Made by a program: the position numbers and the translations under genes | The notes under the pieces: model-generated | The model's database searches: none | The model's input: the letters and a program-made list of their open reading frames with translations, nothing else | What the model was told of the DNA's origin: nothing | Shown here: positions 1 to 7,438 of the stretch, one piece after another | How the letters are laid out: each line of letters opens with the position of its first letter | Numbering within the stretch: the stretch's first letter is position 1 | IMG/VR virus record: IMGVR_UViG_3300012002_000052 | Coordinates: 1 to 45,366 of that record | Source: a virus | Reading direction: 5' to 3' (one strand) | Length of the DNA: 45,366 nucleotides

Positions 1-55
1 CTCCGACCATGCGTCAAGTATCATAGATTCCCACATCTTCGGTTTAAGCTGAGCA
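1..55. repeat. Left copy of 55-bp end overlap
   Basis: Identical to 45312-45366. Lies inside the portal gene in a frame that continues through it, so it marks circular assembly closure rather than a biological terminal repeat. Confidence 0.95.
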
Positions 56-1335
56 ATGCGTATCATAGTCTGCATTAATTTATCTGAGTATGTCCCCGTA
101 GGCTTCCGACCTTCAAGGATTTCTACGTTACCAAACGTTAGCCCGATAATTTCTTTAACAGTATCAAGCCTCGCTCTTATCGATCCCTGATCTATCAAAT
201 CCGTTTTTTCAAAACTAATCTGCTCGCCGTTAGCAGTGTCTAAAGGGATATATCCACCGGGCTTATTCCCTTCCTCAACTTTCTCCGCCGGAGCATTCCC
301 CACGATGATAGGCTTAATGCTCCGTAGCCAATTATAATCTCCTTCGCTCAAGGTTTTATTATAATCTATCTGTGGCTCAATAGCGTCTATCACAATACTC
401 TGATATGGGGCCCAATTCTTACTTGCTGAAGTTTTAAAAACCACAAACGGCACTCTGGGGTAAACAGGATAATACTTAGTGTTTAAAAAGTTTCCTTTTT
501 TATCTTCTTTGTTTTTAAGCCATACCCCGTATTCTCCGAGAACGTTTAATACCCTCCACTCATTATTTCCGTCAATATTCGTGCGTACCCATATTTTCTT
601 TACTTCAAACTCTTCATCGTCCTCGTGTGTTTCTCCGTTAAGCAACCATCTCTGAATTTTAAAATCATACTTTGAATTAAGTTCGCCGAGTGTCATCATT
701 TTATACTGAATAACATAGTCCGCCTCATCGATATGTGTCGCTTTAGGATCAATACGTATATCACGTGGTGATACCGCTCTTAACTTAATCGGGACTACGT
801 GTCTGGTCTTTTCTTTATCAACCATGACTTGACCGATACTGTAACCGTACTTAATAGCGTCCCTGACTAATTCTTGATATAGCTCTTTCCCTTTATTTTC
901 AACTTGAAATATTTCTTTTAGCAAAAGATTAAGCGGAGTAAGTATCTCTTTATAATCATATAGATTGGAAGCCGGCACCGCCGTAGGAATAGGATTGACC
1001 TCTGTAAACTGAGCAACTAATGATTCGATATAAGTCTTAATAAGATTGACCGTCCGCTTAGGCATCTGATCATTTTCTTCGTTATTGTTAGAATAAAAAG
1101 GATTGTCTACGCCGTCCCACATCGGTTTTCCTGTCCGTGCGTTAATCAGCAACCCCGATTCTGTCGCTGTCGTTATATCTTTAAGCATACTCCAGTGATC
1201 ACCGAAATAAAAATCATCTATAACATCCCATTCCCGGGATATATCAGAATGAAACGCATTCGCTTTCTCTGTAATATGCTCAATATACCCTGTGTCTAAT
1301 TCTGTCTTGCTCTTAAATAAACTTTCGATATTCAT
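1..1335 (-). CDS. Portal protein, N-terminal 445 residues (gene continues at 44619-45366)
   Basis: This is the 5' part of the portal gene. The portal is the dodecameric ring at the capsid vertex through which DNA is packaged and ejected. The ATG at 1335 follows GGAGTTTAA and lies 9 bp after the large terminase stop. Exactly 445 codons run to base 1, and the same frame resumes at 45311 downward, giving a complete protein of about 675 aa. That is longer than T7-type portals and nearer P22-type length. Visible features are an N-terminal helical part (SLFKSKTELDTGYIEHI), a mixed alpha/beta core with several Trp/Tyr-rich strands, and the helix reading through the join (QTMIRIAQLKPKMWESMILD). The call rests on position after terminase and before scaffold/capsid, on size and on overall character. 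I recognise no single diagnostic motif. Confidence 0.82.
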   Translation of the reverse strand, partial: MNIESLFKSKTELDTGYIEHITEKANAFHSDISREWDVIDDFYFGDHWSMLKDITTATESGLLINARTGKPMWDGVDNPFYSNNNEENDQMPKRTVNLIKTYIESLVAQFTEVNPIPTAVPASNLYDYKEILTPLNLLLKEIFQVENKGKELYQELVRDAIKYGYSIGQVMVDKEKTRHVVPIKLRAVSPRDIRIDPKATHIDEADYVIQYKMMTLGELNSKYDFKIQRWLLNGETHEDDEEFEVKKIWVRTNIDGNNEWRVLNVLGEYGVWLKNKEDKKGNFLNTKYYPVYPRVPFVVFKTSASKNWAPYQSIVIDAIEPQIDYNKTLSEGDYNWLRSIKPIIVGNAPAEKVEEGNKPGGYIPLDTANGEQISFEKTDLIDQGSIRARLDTVKEIIGLTFGNVEILEGRKPTGTYSDKLMQTMIRIAQLKPKMWESMILDAWSE

Positions 1336-1344
1336 TTAAACTCC

Positions 1345-3006
1345 TTAATAGGTTGCAAAGCTATTATTTTTACGCCCTAATACTTGAGCTTTCCCACCCC
1401 GAAATAATACCGGAATAGGTTCGCTGTCATCATCCTCTATCATCTTTTCCGCAAGCATACGTTGGTCATTCACTGTCTGCGATCTTTCCCCAACATACCC
1501 ACGTTTTCTAAGTAAAAAATCCGCTAATACCGTACTCATACAATGGTCATCTCCGCCTATAATCATTCCGTCCTGTTCGTTCTCGCCTGTCCCACGATCT
1601 CCGCTCCATCTCAATTTCTTTTTCTCTTTGTATGTGTACTTTCCGTGTTCTCCAATTTCTTTTTTTATAAACCGGTCAAACTGCTCCTTAGTAATCCAAT
1701 AATGCAATCGAATATCCCCGGCAATCATATCATCTAATAATTCCTCAATCATCTTGTTTTTAGAAGTGTCTGACGCTCCCGGGCTTGTTTTAACTCCAAC
1801 CCCTTTTAAATGGGGCTTTCCTTTAGTGTCGATAGAATATTCCGAATACTGTTTAACTCTCAACCGTTTTAAATTATCAATAACAATTCCGCCTGACGAT
1901 CCTTTGTTCTCGCATACAGTTTCGCAATCATTATAATAGCGAGATAGAAAAGCTACTATGTTAGCGACTTTAGCGGGCTTAATTTTGTTACTGTGCCATA
2001 CCGCAACTTGCTCTCCGTCTCTACTGAATATGTTTACAACGGTCTCGTCTCCGCCTCCGCCTTCACCCGGGTCAATAGACAAAACATATTTCATCTTATC
2101 ATCGGGCTTCTTAAACATTCTCAATAACCCCGTCTCTGACACAACTAACTTGTTTCCGGTAACGTCCACATCAAACCTAACCGGCTCTATCTCAAAATAA
2201 TTCTTTTCATTCCAAATATCTTTAAAACAAAACACTTCATCTCGTTTTTGATGAATACCGTCTAACAAAACCATCTGGTCAATCTTATCCATTTCACGGC
2301 GGGCCGCTTCTTTTCCTTCTTCGCTCAAATATTTATTGTCATCAACGGTTAGTCTCCACGCCTTAGCCTCTCCGTTTAAAACTAACATTTCCATATACTC
2401 ATCATCTTCAAACGAGTCTCTCGTAAATATCCCGATACCATCAGTATCAAAAATACGCATTCTTAAATTCCGCATAATGTTTTGATTAGCTATTTTCTCA
2501 TCAGCTATAAACCCGTTGATCTTAGCCGACCTAAACGCTCCCACCCCCTGCTCTTGAGATATAATTTCAAGTTTACTTCCGTTTTTAAAATCAACTCTAA
2601 AACTATCACGTCCGTTATTAGCAATGTTAGCAACCGTATTCCCGGGCAACATCTTATTTATCACCTCATCCCATATCCCGCCGACCTGAGTGATCTTTTT
2701 AAAACTGCTTACCACGTACCACCAATTCGATGGGACGGGCATTCCGTATTCCTTCTGCTTCGGGTGATCTCCTAACAACAACATCATCATATCATACGTA
2801 GCGGTCATTGTCTTTGACGACCTAAGCCCTCCGTGTAATTCACGAAACCGAATAACGGTATTATGAAACTCAATCTGTTTGTCTCCGGCGGGCTCATAAT
2901 TATAATAAAAAGCATCCTTGCGAGACTCCATTTCCTTAGTCAACATTAAAAGTTCCATTGCGTAAAAAAAGCGGGTATCTCTTATCTTGCTCTTGTCATC
3001 AAACAT
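1345..3006 (-). CDS. terL: Terminase large subunit
   Basis: ATPase-nuclease motor that packages DNA into the procapsid. The 553-aa length is typical. A Walker A-like loop GGLRSSKT lies at residues 59-66 and a Walker B FIADE with catalytic acidic pair at D169/E170. The C-terminal RNase H-like nuclease shows VLSIDPGEGG (D312), CENKG (E366) and a late GGDDH acidic motif near residue 515. The start ATG at 3006 overlaps the small terminase end by 8 bp, and the portal follows after 9 bp, the standard packaging order. No truncation is seen. Packaging mode (headful or otherwise) cannot be read from the sequence. Confidence 0.95.
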   Translation of the reverse strand: MFDDKSKIRDTRFFYAMELLMLTKEMESRKDAFYYNYEPAGDKQIEFHNTVIRFRELHGGLRSSKTMTATYDMMMLLLGDHPKQKEYGMPVPSNWWYVVSSFKKITQVGGIWDEVINKMLPGNTVANIANNGRDSFRVDFKNGSKLEIISQEQGVGAFRSAKINGFIADEKIANQNIMRNLRMRIFDTDGIGIFTRDSFEDDEYMEMLVLNGEAKAWRLTVDDNKYLSEEGKEAARREMDKIDQMVLLDGIHQKRDEVFCFKDIWNEKNYFEIEPVRFDVDVTGNKLVVSETGLLRMFKKPDDKMKYVLSIDPGEGGGGDETVVNIFSRDGEQVAVWHSNKIKPAKVANIVAFLSRYYNDCETVCENKGSSGGIVIDNLKRLRVKQYSEYSIDTKGKPHLKGVGVKTSPGASDTSKNKMIEELLDDMIAGDIRLHYWITKEQFDRFIKKEIGEHGKYTYKEKKKLRWSGDRGTGENEQDGMIIGGDDHCMSTVLADFLLRKRGYVGERSQTVNDQRMLAEKMIEDDDSEPIPVLFRGGKAQVLGRKNNSFATY

Positions 3007-3637
3007 CGTTGTTTCCTATATTCATCTGCTTCCGCATTTCACGGACTCTCTTCATCAAAGCCTTAGCCGCTTCCTCTATCTCCGTCAAACTCATCTGCGT
3101 AATCTCTAATTCTCTGTCCGTAACACTCTCCGCCATCTTTTCACGATAACGAATCATCTTATCCAGCGCATCCCTCTTCTCTTTCTTCAAGCGAATAAAC
3201 ACGGTTGTCTTATTCTTAAGCTCATCAACAATCCGCTTCTCCATCTCCTCAAACATTCCCTTGATAACTTCCTTGTCCCACTCCACGCCGCTATAAAAAA
3301 ACTCTTTAAGCTCACGGCTTACAGTATTCTTATAAGCAACAACTAAATCATCCGGTTCAGAAATACTCCGGTATAACCGGGTAATCTCAACAAGCATCCA
3401 CTCCATACTAAAAACCGCTTCCTGAGACATCTCTCTCTCATGCACAAGCGTCCTCGCTTGCTCTATCATATCTTCAGCGATATTTAAATGTATCACTTTA
3501 TTTATCGCCGGAGTACTTATCCCTAACTCAATCCCGGTCTTGCGTGCGTTAAACCCGTTCCGTATGTAACACTCAACAACTTGCTTCTGTCTCGGAGTTA
3601 ATATCCCCGGATTGCTCGCACCGTATGGATTACCCAT
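2999..3637 (-). CDS. terS: Terminase small subunit (HTH DNA-binding)
   Basis: DNA-recognition subunit of the packaging terminase. The N-terminus has a helix-turn-helix resembling sigma-70 region 4/LuxR types (LTPRQKQVVECYIRNGFNAR then GISTPAINKVIH, about residues 12-50). The rest is a long charged helical region suited to oligomerisation. I chose ATG at 3637 because GAGGGG lies just upstream. A TTG at 3649 gives four more residues but has no ribosome binding site. The gene begins 8 bp inside the 3' end of the upstream Cys-rich gene and its end overlaps terL, so the three are translationally coupled. Length is 212 aa. Confidence 0.85.
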   Translation of the reverse strand: MGNPYGASNPGILTPRQKQVVECYIRNGFNARKTGIELGISTPAINKVIHLNIAEDMIEQARTLVHEREMSQEAVFSMEWMLVEITRLYRSISEPDDLVVAYKNTVSRELKEFFYSGVEWDKEVIKGMFEEMEKRIVDELKNKTTVFIRLKKEKRDALDKMIRYREKMAESVTDRELEITQMSLTEIEEAAKALMKRVREMRKQMNIGNNDV

Positions 3638-3944
3638 TGATCCCCTCAAACGGCTTATCCGTAACCCAACCCGGCATCTCTCCCGTCCGGATCAACGTAC
3701 TAACCACAATCTTTACACCCTGTCTCATCTGAGAATCAAACGGCTTCAATCCACAATATCCAAACTTACGACTCTCATCACTAACAGTAGTCCAATTCCA
3801 CAACCCGCAAGCCTCTCTCAAACACTCCCCATCCCGAAACGGACAATATCCAAATAACCCGTATCCCTTCTCAACAACATCCTTCCTAACCACTTCTTCC
3901 TTCCTATCAGCGGTATTTCCCTTTTTCGCTACACTTTCAGCCAT
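3630..3944 (-). CDS. Cys-rich small protein, first gene of the late operon
   Basis: 104-aa protein of unknown function. A basic/acidic N-terminal 25 residues precede a cysteine cluster (GYCPFRDGEC, then C in REACGLW and FGYCGLK), which suggests a structural metal site. It starts at ATG 3944 after GGAGG with 7-nt spacing and is the first gene of the leftward packaging/structural operon, directly downstream of a promoter-like element at 3969-3996. It overlaps the small terminase start. Zinc binding is inferred from the cysteine spacing only. Confidence 0.75.
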   Translation of the reverse strand: MAESVAKKGNTADRKEEVVRKDVVEKGYGLFGYCPFRDGECLREACGLWNWTTVSDESRKFGYCGLKPFDSQMRQGVKIVVSTLIRTGEMPGWVTDKPFEGING

Positions 3945-3968
3945 AACTTTTCCTCCAATGTATGTTTA

Positions 3969-3996
3969 CCTATATGTGCTCTTACTTTGCCTCTAC
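3969..3996 (-). promoter_or_regulatory. Putative leftward promoter for the packaging/late operon (copy 1 of a shared element)
   Basis: Read on the minus strand, GTAGAG (3996-3991), a 16-nt spacer and TATAGG (3974-3969) lie 25 bp upstream of the first late gene's start codon. The same GTAGAG, 16-nt spacer and TATGAT arrangement recurs at 23489-23516 inside a 37-bp block that is 31/37 identical (3984-4020 against 23504-23540). Both copies sit upstream of leftward operons. In this copy CTCT/AGAG arms extend to GCCTCT/AGAGGC around the conserved core ACATACGCC. The -10 match is imperfect, so the site may be an operator or a phage-specific promoter rather than a plain sigma-70 promoter. Confidence 0.5.
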
Positions 3997-4240
3997 ATAC
4001 GCCCACAGAGGCTTTTTTAGCTATCTTTTCCAACGATTCCTTCTGTGTTATAGAACCTTCAATTAATATAAAACGGGAATCAGGTGCGCCATTTTGACTC
4101 ACCCCCGGGTATAATGATACAATTCAGTCAATATGGGGGTTGTACTTGACATAATACATATTATCGGAAATAGGATAATATGTAATCTCACCTTTTGGGA
4201 TCGCTTTTCTGTGCGTGTTGGTTCTATTTGAAAACCTTTC

Positions 4241-4305
4241 ATATCTCTTATAGCATCTATCATTATAATTAATCATATTGTTATATCCTTTTATATCTCT
4301 TATAG
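4241..4305. repeat. Direct repeats of ATATCTCTTATAG
   Basis: Two perfect 13-bp copies at 4241-4253 and 4293-4305. Related degenerate units follow: TATCTATAATAG near 4428 and TATATCTAAT near 4397 and 4494. The repeats could be iterons for an initiator or sites for a regulator. No other function is visible. Confidence 0.55.
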
Positions 4306-4456
4306 AGTTTACTCATAGTTATTCTATCCTTTCATTTATTATTATATCTATTTCCATTTCTATTATTGTTTATATCCATATCCTTGTATGCTCTTATATC
4401 TAATCATAACTAATGTGTTTCTTTGTATCTATAATAGAGTTTATCAATGCTGATAT

Positions 4457-4601
4457 AAGCCCGCTTTAAATTTCAATCTTATATATCTTTTCTTATATCT
4501 AATAAAAGCCCGCTTTAATCTCTCAATCCTTTACGCTCTTACTCTATTATATACCTGTTTTTTAAAATGTCAAGTAAAAAATCAATAAGCCCGCTTTTAA
4601 T
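4457..4601. repeat. Three AAGCCCGCTTT near-palindromes
   Basis: AAGCCCGCTTTAAA (4457), AAAAGCCCGCTTTAAT (4504) and AAGCCCGCTTTTAAT (4587) occur in otherwise AT-rich DNA. The core AAGC-CC-GCTT is an inverted repeat with a 2-bp centre. Further cores occur just after stop codons of early genes (about 5037, 5688 and 7361). They could be operators. The heptamer AGCCCGC is common throughout the genome, including coding DNA, so specificity is uncertain. Confidence 0.5.
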
Positions 4602-4759
4602 TTTCTGCATGATAATAGTGCATTTTGCTTAACTATGTGCAACTTGCATTAATTACTTGCATTCTTTTATCATTCTTATATCGCTTAAATATTACCTGTA
4701 ATTTTTTTATTTCTTTACTATCTATATACTTATAAGTTATTTAATTCTTATTTAATACC

Positions 4760-4776
4760 TTGGCATGGTTGTTGCT
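4760..4776 (+). promoter_or_regulatory. Sigma-54 (RpoN) type -24/-12 promoter for the early operon
   Basis: TTGGCATGGTTGTTGCT matches the RpoN consensus YTGGCACGRNNNTTGCW at every defined position except the first base after TGGCA (T for C). The invariant GG (4762-4763) and GC (4774-4775) are 12 bp apart, as required. Transcription would start near 4787, 34 bp before the first rightward gene, whose site AAGGTGG precedes ATG 4821. Sigma-54 promoters need an ATP-driven activator; no bound-activator site is identified here. Confidence 0.6.
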
Positions 4777-4820
4777 TATACTATACCAGATGAGAGAAAA
4801 ATTTTTTAAGGTGGTATAAG

Positions 4821-5036
4821 ATGGATAAGAACAAACTACGAGACTATTTGAGATTAGAAACTCAGATCGCATCGGTTGCGTGTGATACAAGCGACCGTAT
4901 AGAGTTTTCTAATTGGACTTCTAACTATGGAGCATTGTATAGAACTATGTATAATATATATGGTTCTAACTTGACCGCTGAAATGTTTTATAGGGTTGCT
5001 TACAGGTTGGCAGATAAGGGGGAATTGACAGCATAA
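4821..5036 (+). CDS. Small hypothetical early protein
   Basis: 71 aa, unrecognised. It is a helical soluble protein with aromatic residues in the second half (YGALYRTMYNIYG, EMFYRVAYRLADKG). It starts after TTTTTTAAGGTGG, a leader nearly repeated before the gene at 5764. First gene of the rightward operon, 45 bp downstream of the sigma-54-type promoter. First genes of phage early operons often encode host-takeover proteins, but nothing here shows a specific role. Confidence 0.75.
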   Translation: MDKNKLRDYLRLETQIASVACDTSDRIEFSNWTSNYGALYRTMYNIYGSNLTAEMFYRVAYRLADKGELTA

Positions 5037-5055
5037 AAGCCCGCTAACAGGCCTT

Positions 5056-5080
5056 AATCTTAAGCCTTTGAATTAAGATT
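5056..5080 (+). terminator. Intercistronic hairpin after the first early gene
   Basis: AATCTTAA and TTAAGATT form a perfect 8-bp stem with a 9-nt loop in the 69-bp gap between the first two early genes. It is followed by an A-rich rather than T-rich stretch, so it is more likely a processing or stability hairpin than a strong terminator. Confidence 0.4.
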
Positions 5081-5105
5081 GATTATAAAAAAAGGATGGT
5101 GAAAT

Positions 5106-5357
5106 ATGACAAAGAAAGAAAAAGCAATCGAGGCAATCAAAAAGGATGACACGGTGGTAATTGATGGATACCTTTTCGGGATGGAAGGCGGAGAATGGGA
5201 AAACCCATACTGTAAGAAGTATGACAGTGGGGAATACGTCCAACGATTACACGAGCCTTACAATCCATTTCCGGGGCGCTTAATATCAACGAGAGAAAAC
5301 GCGCGTGATATTTTTGAAGGGATTGACTTTAGAAAAAAAATGAAAATTATTAGCTAA
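5106..5357 (+). CDS. Small hypothetical early protein
   Basis: 83 aa, not recognised. It has a Lys/Glu-rich N-terminal helix (MTKKEKAIEAIKKDD) and then a beta-rich part with several Gly/Tyr/Trp residues (VVIDGYLFGMEGGEWENPY). The ATG follows AAGGATGGTGAAAT. Probably co-transcribed with its neighbours. Confidence 0.7.
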   Translation: MTKKEKAIEAIKKDDTVVIDGYLFGMEGGEWENPYCKKYDSGEYVQRLHEPYNPFPGRLISTRENARDIFEGIDFRKKMKIIS

Positions 5358-5376
5358 AAATAAAAGGTGGTTTAAA

Positions 5377-5688
5377 ATGACAGACACACAAAAAAAGAAT
5401 TTCGAGAGGACACGGGGCCGGATGCAATACTTAGACTTTGATCTAATGAAACGCTTAAATCAAGCGGCGGGCCGCCATTATTTCGATAATGACACTATGA
5501 AGTTTTTTAAAAGCCGGTTGTTAGATTGTAAAGTCAACGGGGTTTTTATTGAATCAATAAAAGCAGGCTTTACAAGCTCAGAAAGGATTTACAAGGTATG
5601 TAAATTTGATATTGAGACCGGCAAAGTTTCAAACTTAAAAAAGTTTGATAGTCTCTATCAAGCAAGAAAGTTTTTCAAAAGTTTATAA
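5377..5688 (+). CDS. Hypothetical early protein
   Basis: 103 aa, basic and unrecognised. A helical first half (FERTRGRMQYLDFDLMKRLNQ) is followed by a basic C-terminus ending KKFDSLYQARKFFKSL. The start follows AAAAGGTGG with good spacing. The stop is followed at once by the AGCCCGCT motif and a strong hairpin (5701-5724). Its high charge suggests nucleic-acid or protein binding, which is inference. Confidence 0.7.
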   Translation: MTDTQKKNFERTRGRMQYLDFDLMKRLNQAAGRHYFDNDTMKFFKSRLLDCKVNGVFIESIKAGFTSSERIYKVCKFDIETGKVSNLKKFDSLYQARKFFKSL

Positions 5689-5700
5689 GCCCGCTATAAG

Positions 5701-5724
5701 CCCGGGCGACCATGAGCGCCCGGG
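5701..5724 (+). terminator. GC-rich hairpin with T-rich tail (partial terminator)
   Basis: CCCGGGCG and CGCCCGGG form a perfect 8-bp stem with loop ACCATGAG. The sequence then runs ATGCTATAATTTTTAAAAT, so T residues begin about 10 nt after the stem. Position between two early genes suggests attenuation rather than full termination. Confidence 0.55.
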
Positions 5725-5763
5725 ATGCTATAATTTTTAAAATAATTTTTTAAGGTGGATATT

Positions 5764-6669
5764 ATGTATTATTACATGACAGATAGTGAGACCGCTTTTA
5801 GCTTGACGCTAAACGCATTCACAAAAAATAAAAGTAAATGGAATGAGTACGATCTAAAATCTGTTAATGAGATTAAAAAGATGGGGTTTATTCCGGGCGG
5901 CAAAAAAGGAAAGTTTGTTGACGCTTTCCATTACAATATTCCTAAGGGTTTAAAATCGTATGATTTAACAATCAATCCTACAATCAAAGATTTTTATATG
6001 TTAGCCCGTCAGGATGGGAAAGGTAAATGGAAACTTGCCTTAAGTATCAACGATAAGATTTACAAGGCTAAAAAATTGTGGACGCTTGAAATGACAGAGG
6101 ATTATAATTTTAAGTTTCGTGTCAACGGTAAGCAGATCACAATTAAATACGAGGACTATGAACATTATATGCGTGATTACTTTTCGGAAATTTACGAAGG
6201 AAAGACCGCCGGAATACCACCATCAAGTATAGTTTCAGCGTATAAACAAGCCTGTATTTGGCGACTAACTGAATTATTATATCACAACGTAGGTATTGAG
6301 AAGGTTATTAGAGAGATTGAAGTTAGCTATAAGAGACATAAGCCCGCTAAAAGCAAGCCCGTTTCTAAGGCTAAAGTTAAGGATATACCAATTAAGCCCG
6401 TAGAAAAGCCCGCAGAGAAGCCCACAGGGGATAATTTAAAGCCCGTCAACGTGGATGGCAGAGAATATTATGGCAAGTGGAAACGTGAAATACTCATGCA
6501 GACTAAAGACAATGGCTTTGATTGTCTCCGGTTCGGCACTTATGCTCAGCTATATAGAGAAGGTTATAGGATTAGAAAGGGAGAGAAGGCAAGCGTTAAG
6601 GTTGACGGGGCTTGTCTATTCCATGTTAGTCAATGCGATGTAAAGAAGCCCGCTTTAAAAGCAGGCTAA
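5764..6669 (+). CDS. Early protein with Lys/Pro linker and ArdC-like C-terminal segment (tentative)
   Basis: 301 aa. I chose ATG 5764 (MYYYMTDSETAF) because AAGGTGG lies at the right distance; a GTG at 5755 would sit inside that site. Residues 1-190 are a globular unknown region. About residues 195-235 form a Lys/Pro/Ala linker built from repeated KP units (KPAKSKP, KPVEKPAEKP). The C-terminal 60 residues (RFGTYAQLYREGYRIRKGEK and on) resemble the conserved stretch of ArdC/DUF1738-type ssDNA-binding antirestriction domains. That resemblance is from memory of the motif and needs a profile search. If correct the protein could protect phage DNA at entry. Much of the linker is the AAGCCCGC motif read as codons. 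Confidence 0.6.
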   Translation: MYYYMTDSETAFSLTLNAFTKNKSKWNEYDLKSVNEIKKMGFIPGGKKGKFVDAFHYNIPKGLKSYDLTINPTIKDFYMLARQDGKGKWKLALSINDKIYKAKKLWTLEMTEDYNFKFRVNGKQITIKYEDYEHYMRDYFSEIYEGKTAGIPPSSIVSAYKQACIWRLTELLYHNVGIEKVIREIEVSYKRHKPAKSKPVSKAKVKDIPIKPVEKPAEKPTGDNLKPVNVDGREYYGKWKREILMQTKDNGFDCLRFGTYAQLYREGYRIRKGEKASVKVDGACLFHVSQCDVKKPALKAG

Positions 6670-6679
6670 GGAGTTTTTT

Positions 6680-6931
6680 ATGAGATATTTTAGAGTAAGA
6701 AAGTATTTTACTTTGTCGAGTGGTGAAAAGATTTATGATGATGCAGGATTTTTAGAATGCAGGACAGGTTTAAATTGGAGAGGACTTGAAATTAAAGTGC
6801 TTATTTCATTACAAAGCGGCGGGATATGGGAATGGAAAAAGGTTAATAGCGGGTCCTGTTATAACGCAATAGGTAAAACAAAAGTATTGAGACAAGCCCG
6901 CAAAGCGGCTAATCAAGGTTTAGTTTGGTAA
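6680..6931 (+). CDS. Small hypothetical early protein
   Basis: 83 aa, basic, unrecognised. It has beta-rich N-terminal segments (RYFRVRKYFTLSSGEKIYDD) and a basic C-terminal helix (GKTKVLRQARKAANQG). It starts 10 bp after the preceding stop behind AAGGAG, so it is in the same operon. Confidence 0.7.
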   Translation: MRYFRVRKYFTLSSGEKIYDDAGFLECRTGLNWRGLEIKVLISLQSGGIWEWKKVNSGSCYNAIGKTKVLRQARKAANQGLVW

Positions 6932-6948
6932 CATAGGGAGTGTAAAAA

Positions 6949-7188
6949 ATGGAACTATTCACGGAGAAGAATTTTGAAAGCGAGCCGGATTTTATGAAGC
7001 AGGAAACTTTGAAGGGGAAGAAAGGATTATACTTGTTGACTTATGTATCTGCATTCGGAAAAGCTCAGCAATATATCAGCGCCGATAATAAGCCGGATGC
7101 TTTTATATCCTTTTATCAGTGGCTTAACCGGTTGAAAATCAAGGTAAGAGAAGTAGAAATATTAAACATAAGGAAGGTAGAAAAATGA
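6949..7188 (+). CDS. Small hypothetical early protein
   Basis: 79 aa, unrecognised. It reads as alternating strands and a helix (GLYLLTYVSAFGKAQQYISA, FYQWLNRLKIKVREVEIL). The start follows GGGAGTG. Its TGA overlaps the ATG of the next small gene (ATGA at 7185), implying translational coupling to the putative ribbon-helix-helix protein. Confidence 0.7.
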   Translation: MELFTEKNFESEPDFMKQETLKGKKGLYLLTYVSAFGKAQQYISADNKPDAFISFYQWLNRLKIKVREVEILNIRKVEK

Positions 7189-7361
7189 ATTTGAAAGAAA
7201 ATCAGGTCCACATAGGTTTTATTGTGGACAAGGAAGTTTTTGAAAGTTTCAAAGACTTAAAATCAAGACTTCCTCTATTACGGGAAGTTACTAACAATGA
7301 AGTATTGACGGAAGGTATCAAGGCGGTTGAAATTAAGTATAAGGATTTACTTAAGAAATAG
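7185..7361 (+). CDS. Putative ribbon-helix-helix (Arc/CopG-like) regulator
   Basis: 58-aa protein, easily missed. ATG 7185 overlaps the previous stop and is preceded by AGGAAGG. The layout fits the RHH fold: a short strand VHIGFIVD, helix A (KEVFESFKDLKSRL), a turn with TNNEV, and helix B (LTEGIKAVEIKYKDLLKK). Arc/CopG proteins dimerise through the strand and bind operators; this would be the only visible small transcription regulator in the genome. The fold is inferred from pattern and size only. The stop runs straight into an AGCCCGCTATAAGCCCGC block, a possible operator. Confidence 0.5.
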   Translation: MNLKENQVHIGFIVDKEVFESFKDLKSRLPLLREVTNNEVLTEGIKAVEIKYKDLLKK

Positions 7362-7374
7362 CCCGCTATAAGCC

Positions 7375-7400
7375 CGCCCGGGATAAGATCGCATTCCGGG
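7375..7400 (+). other. GC-rich hairpin between early genes
   Basis: GCCCGG and CCGGGC form a 6-bp stem with a 14-nt loop in the 77-bp gap between the putative RHH gene and the next gene. No T-run follows, so it is a likely mRNA hairpin rather than a terminator. It overlaps the AGCCCGC repeat block. Confidence 0.4.
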
Positions 7401-7438
7401 CCGGTATGTTAAGGTGATCGTAAACAAGGGAGATAATA

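Larger units (their letters stand above)
3945..4820. other. Main intergenic control region between divergent operons
   Basis: About 876 bp, very AT-rich and without a credible gene. It separates the leftward late operon (start 3944) from the rightward early operon (start 4821). Contents left to right are the leftward promoter element (3969-4020); TTGACT/AGTCAA and ACCCCC/GGGGGT inverted arms around 4090-4140; many direct repeats of ATATCTCTTATAG, TATATCTAAT and TATATCC types between 4230 and 4500; three copies of AAGCCCGCTTTWA (4457-4601); and a sigma-54-type promoter at 4760-4776. Repeat density plus low melting stability make this a candidate replication origin as well as a transcription control region. 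That role is inference. Confidence 0.6.

Noticed and set aside
1-55. 55-bp direct terminal repeat as a packaging end
   Set aside because: The portal frame runs through it unbroken and the length equals a common assembler overlap.
4092-4118. TTGACT followed by TATAAT on the + strand as a sigma-70 promoter
   Set aside because: The two boxes are only 10 bp apart, too short for a working promoter.
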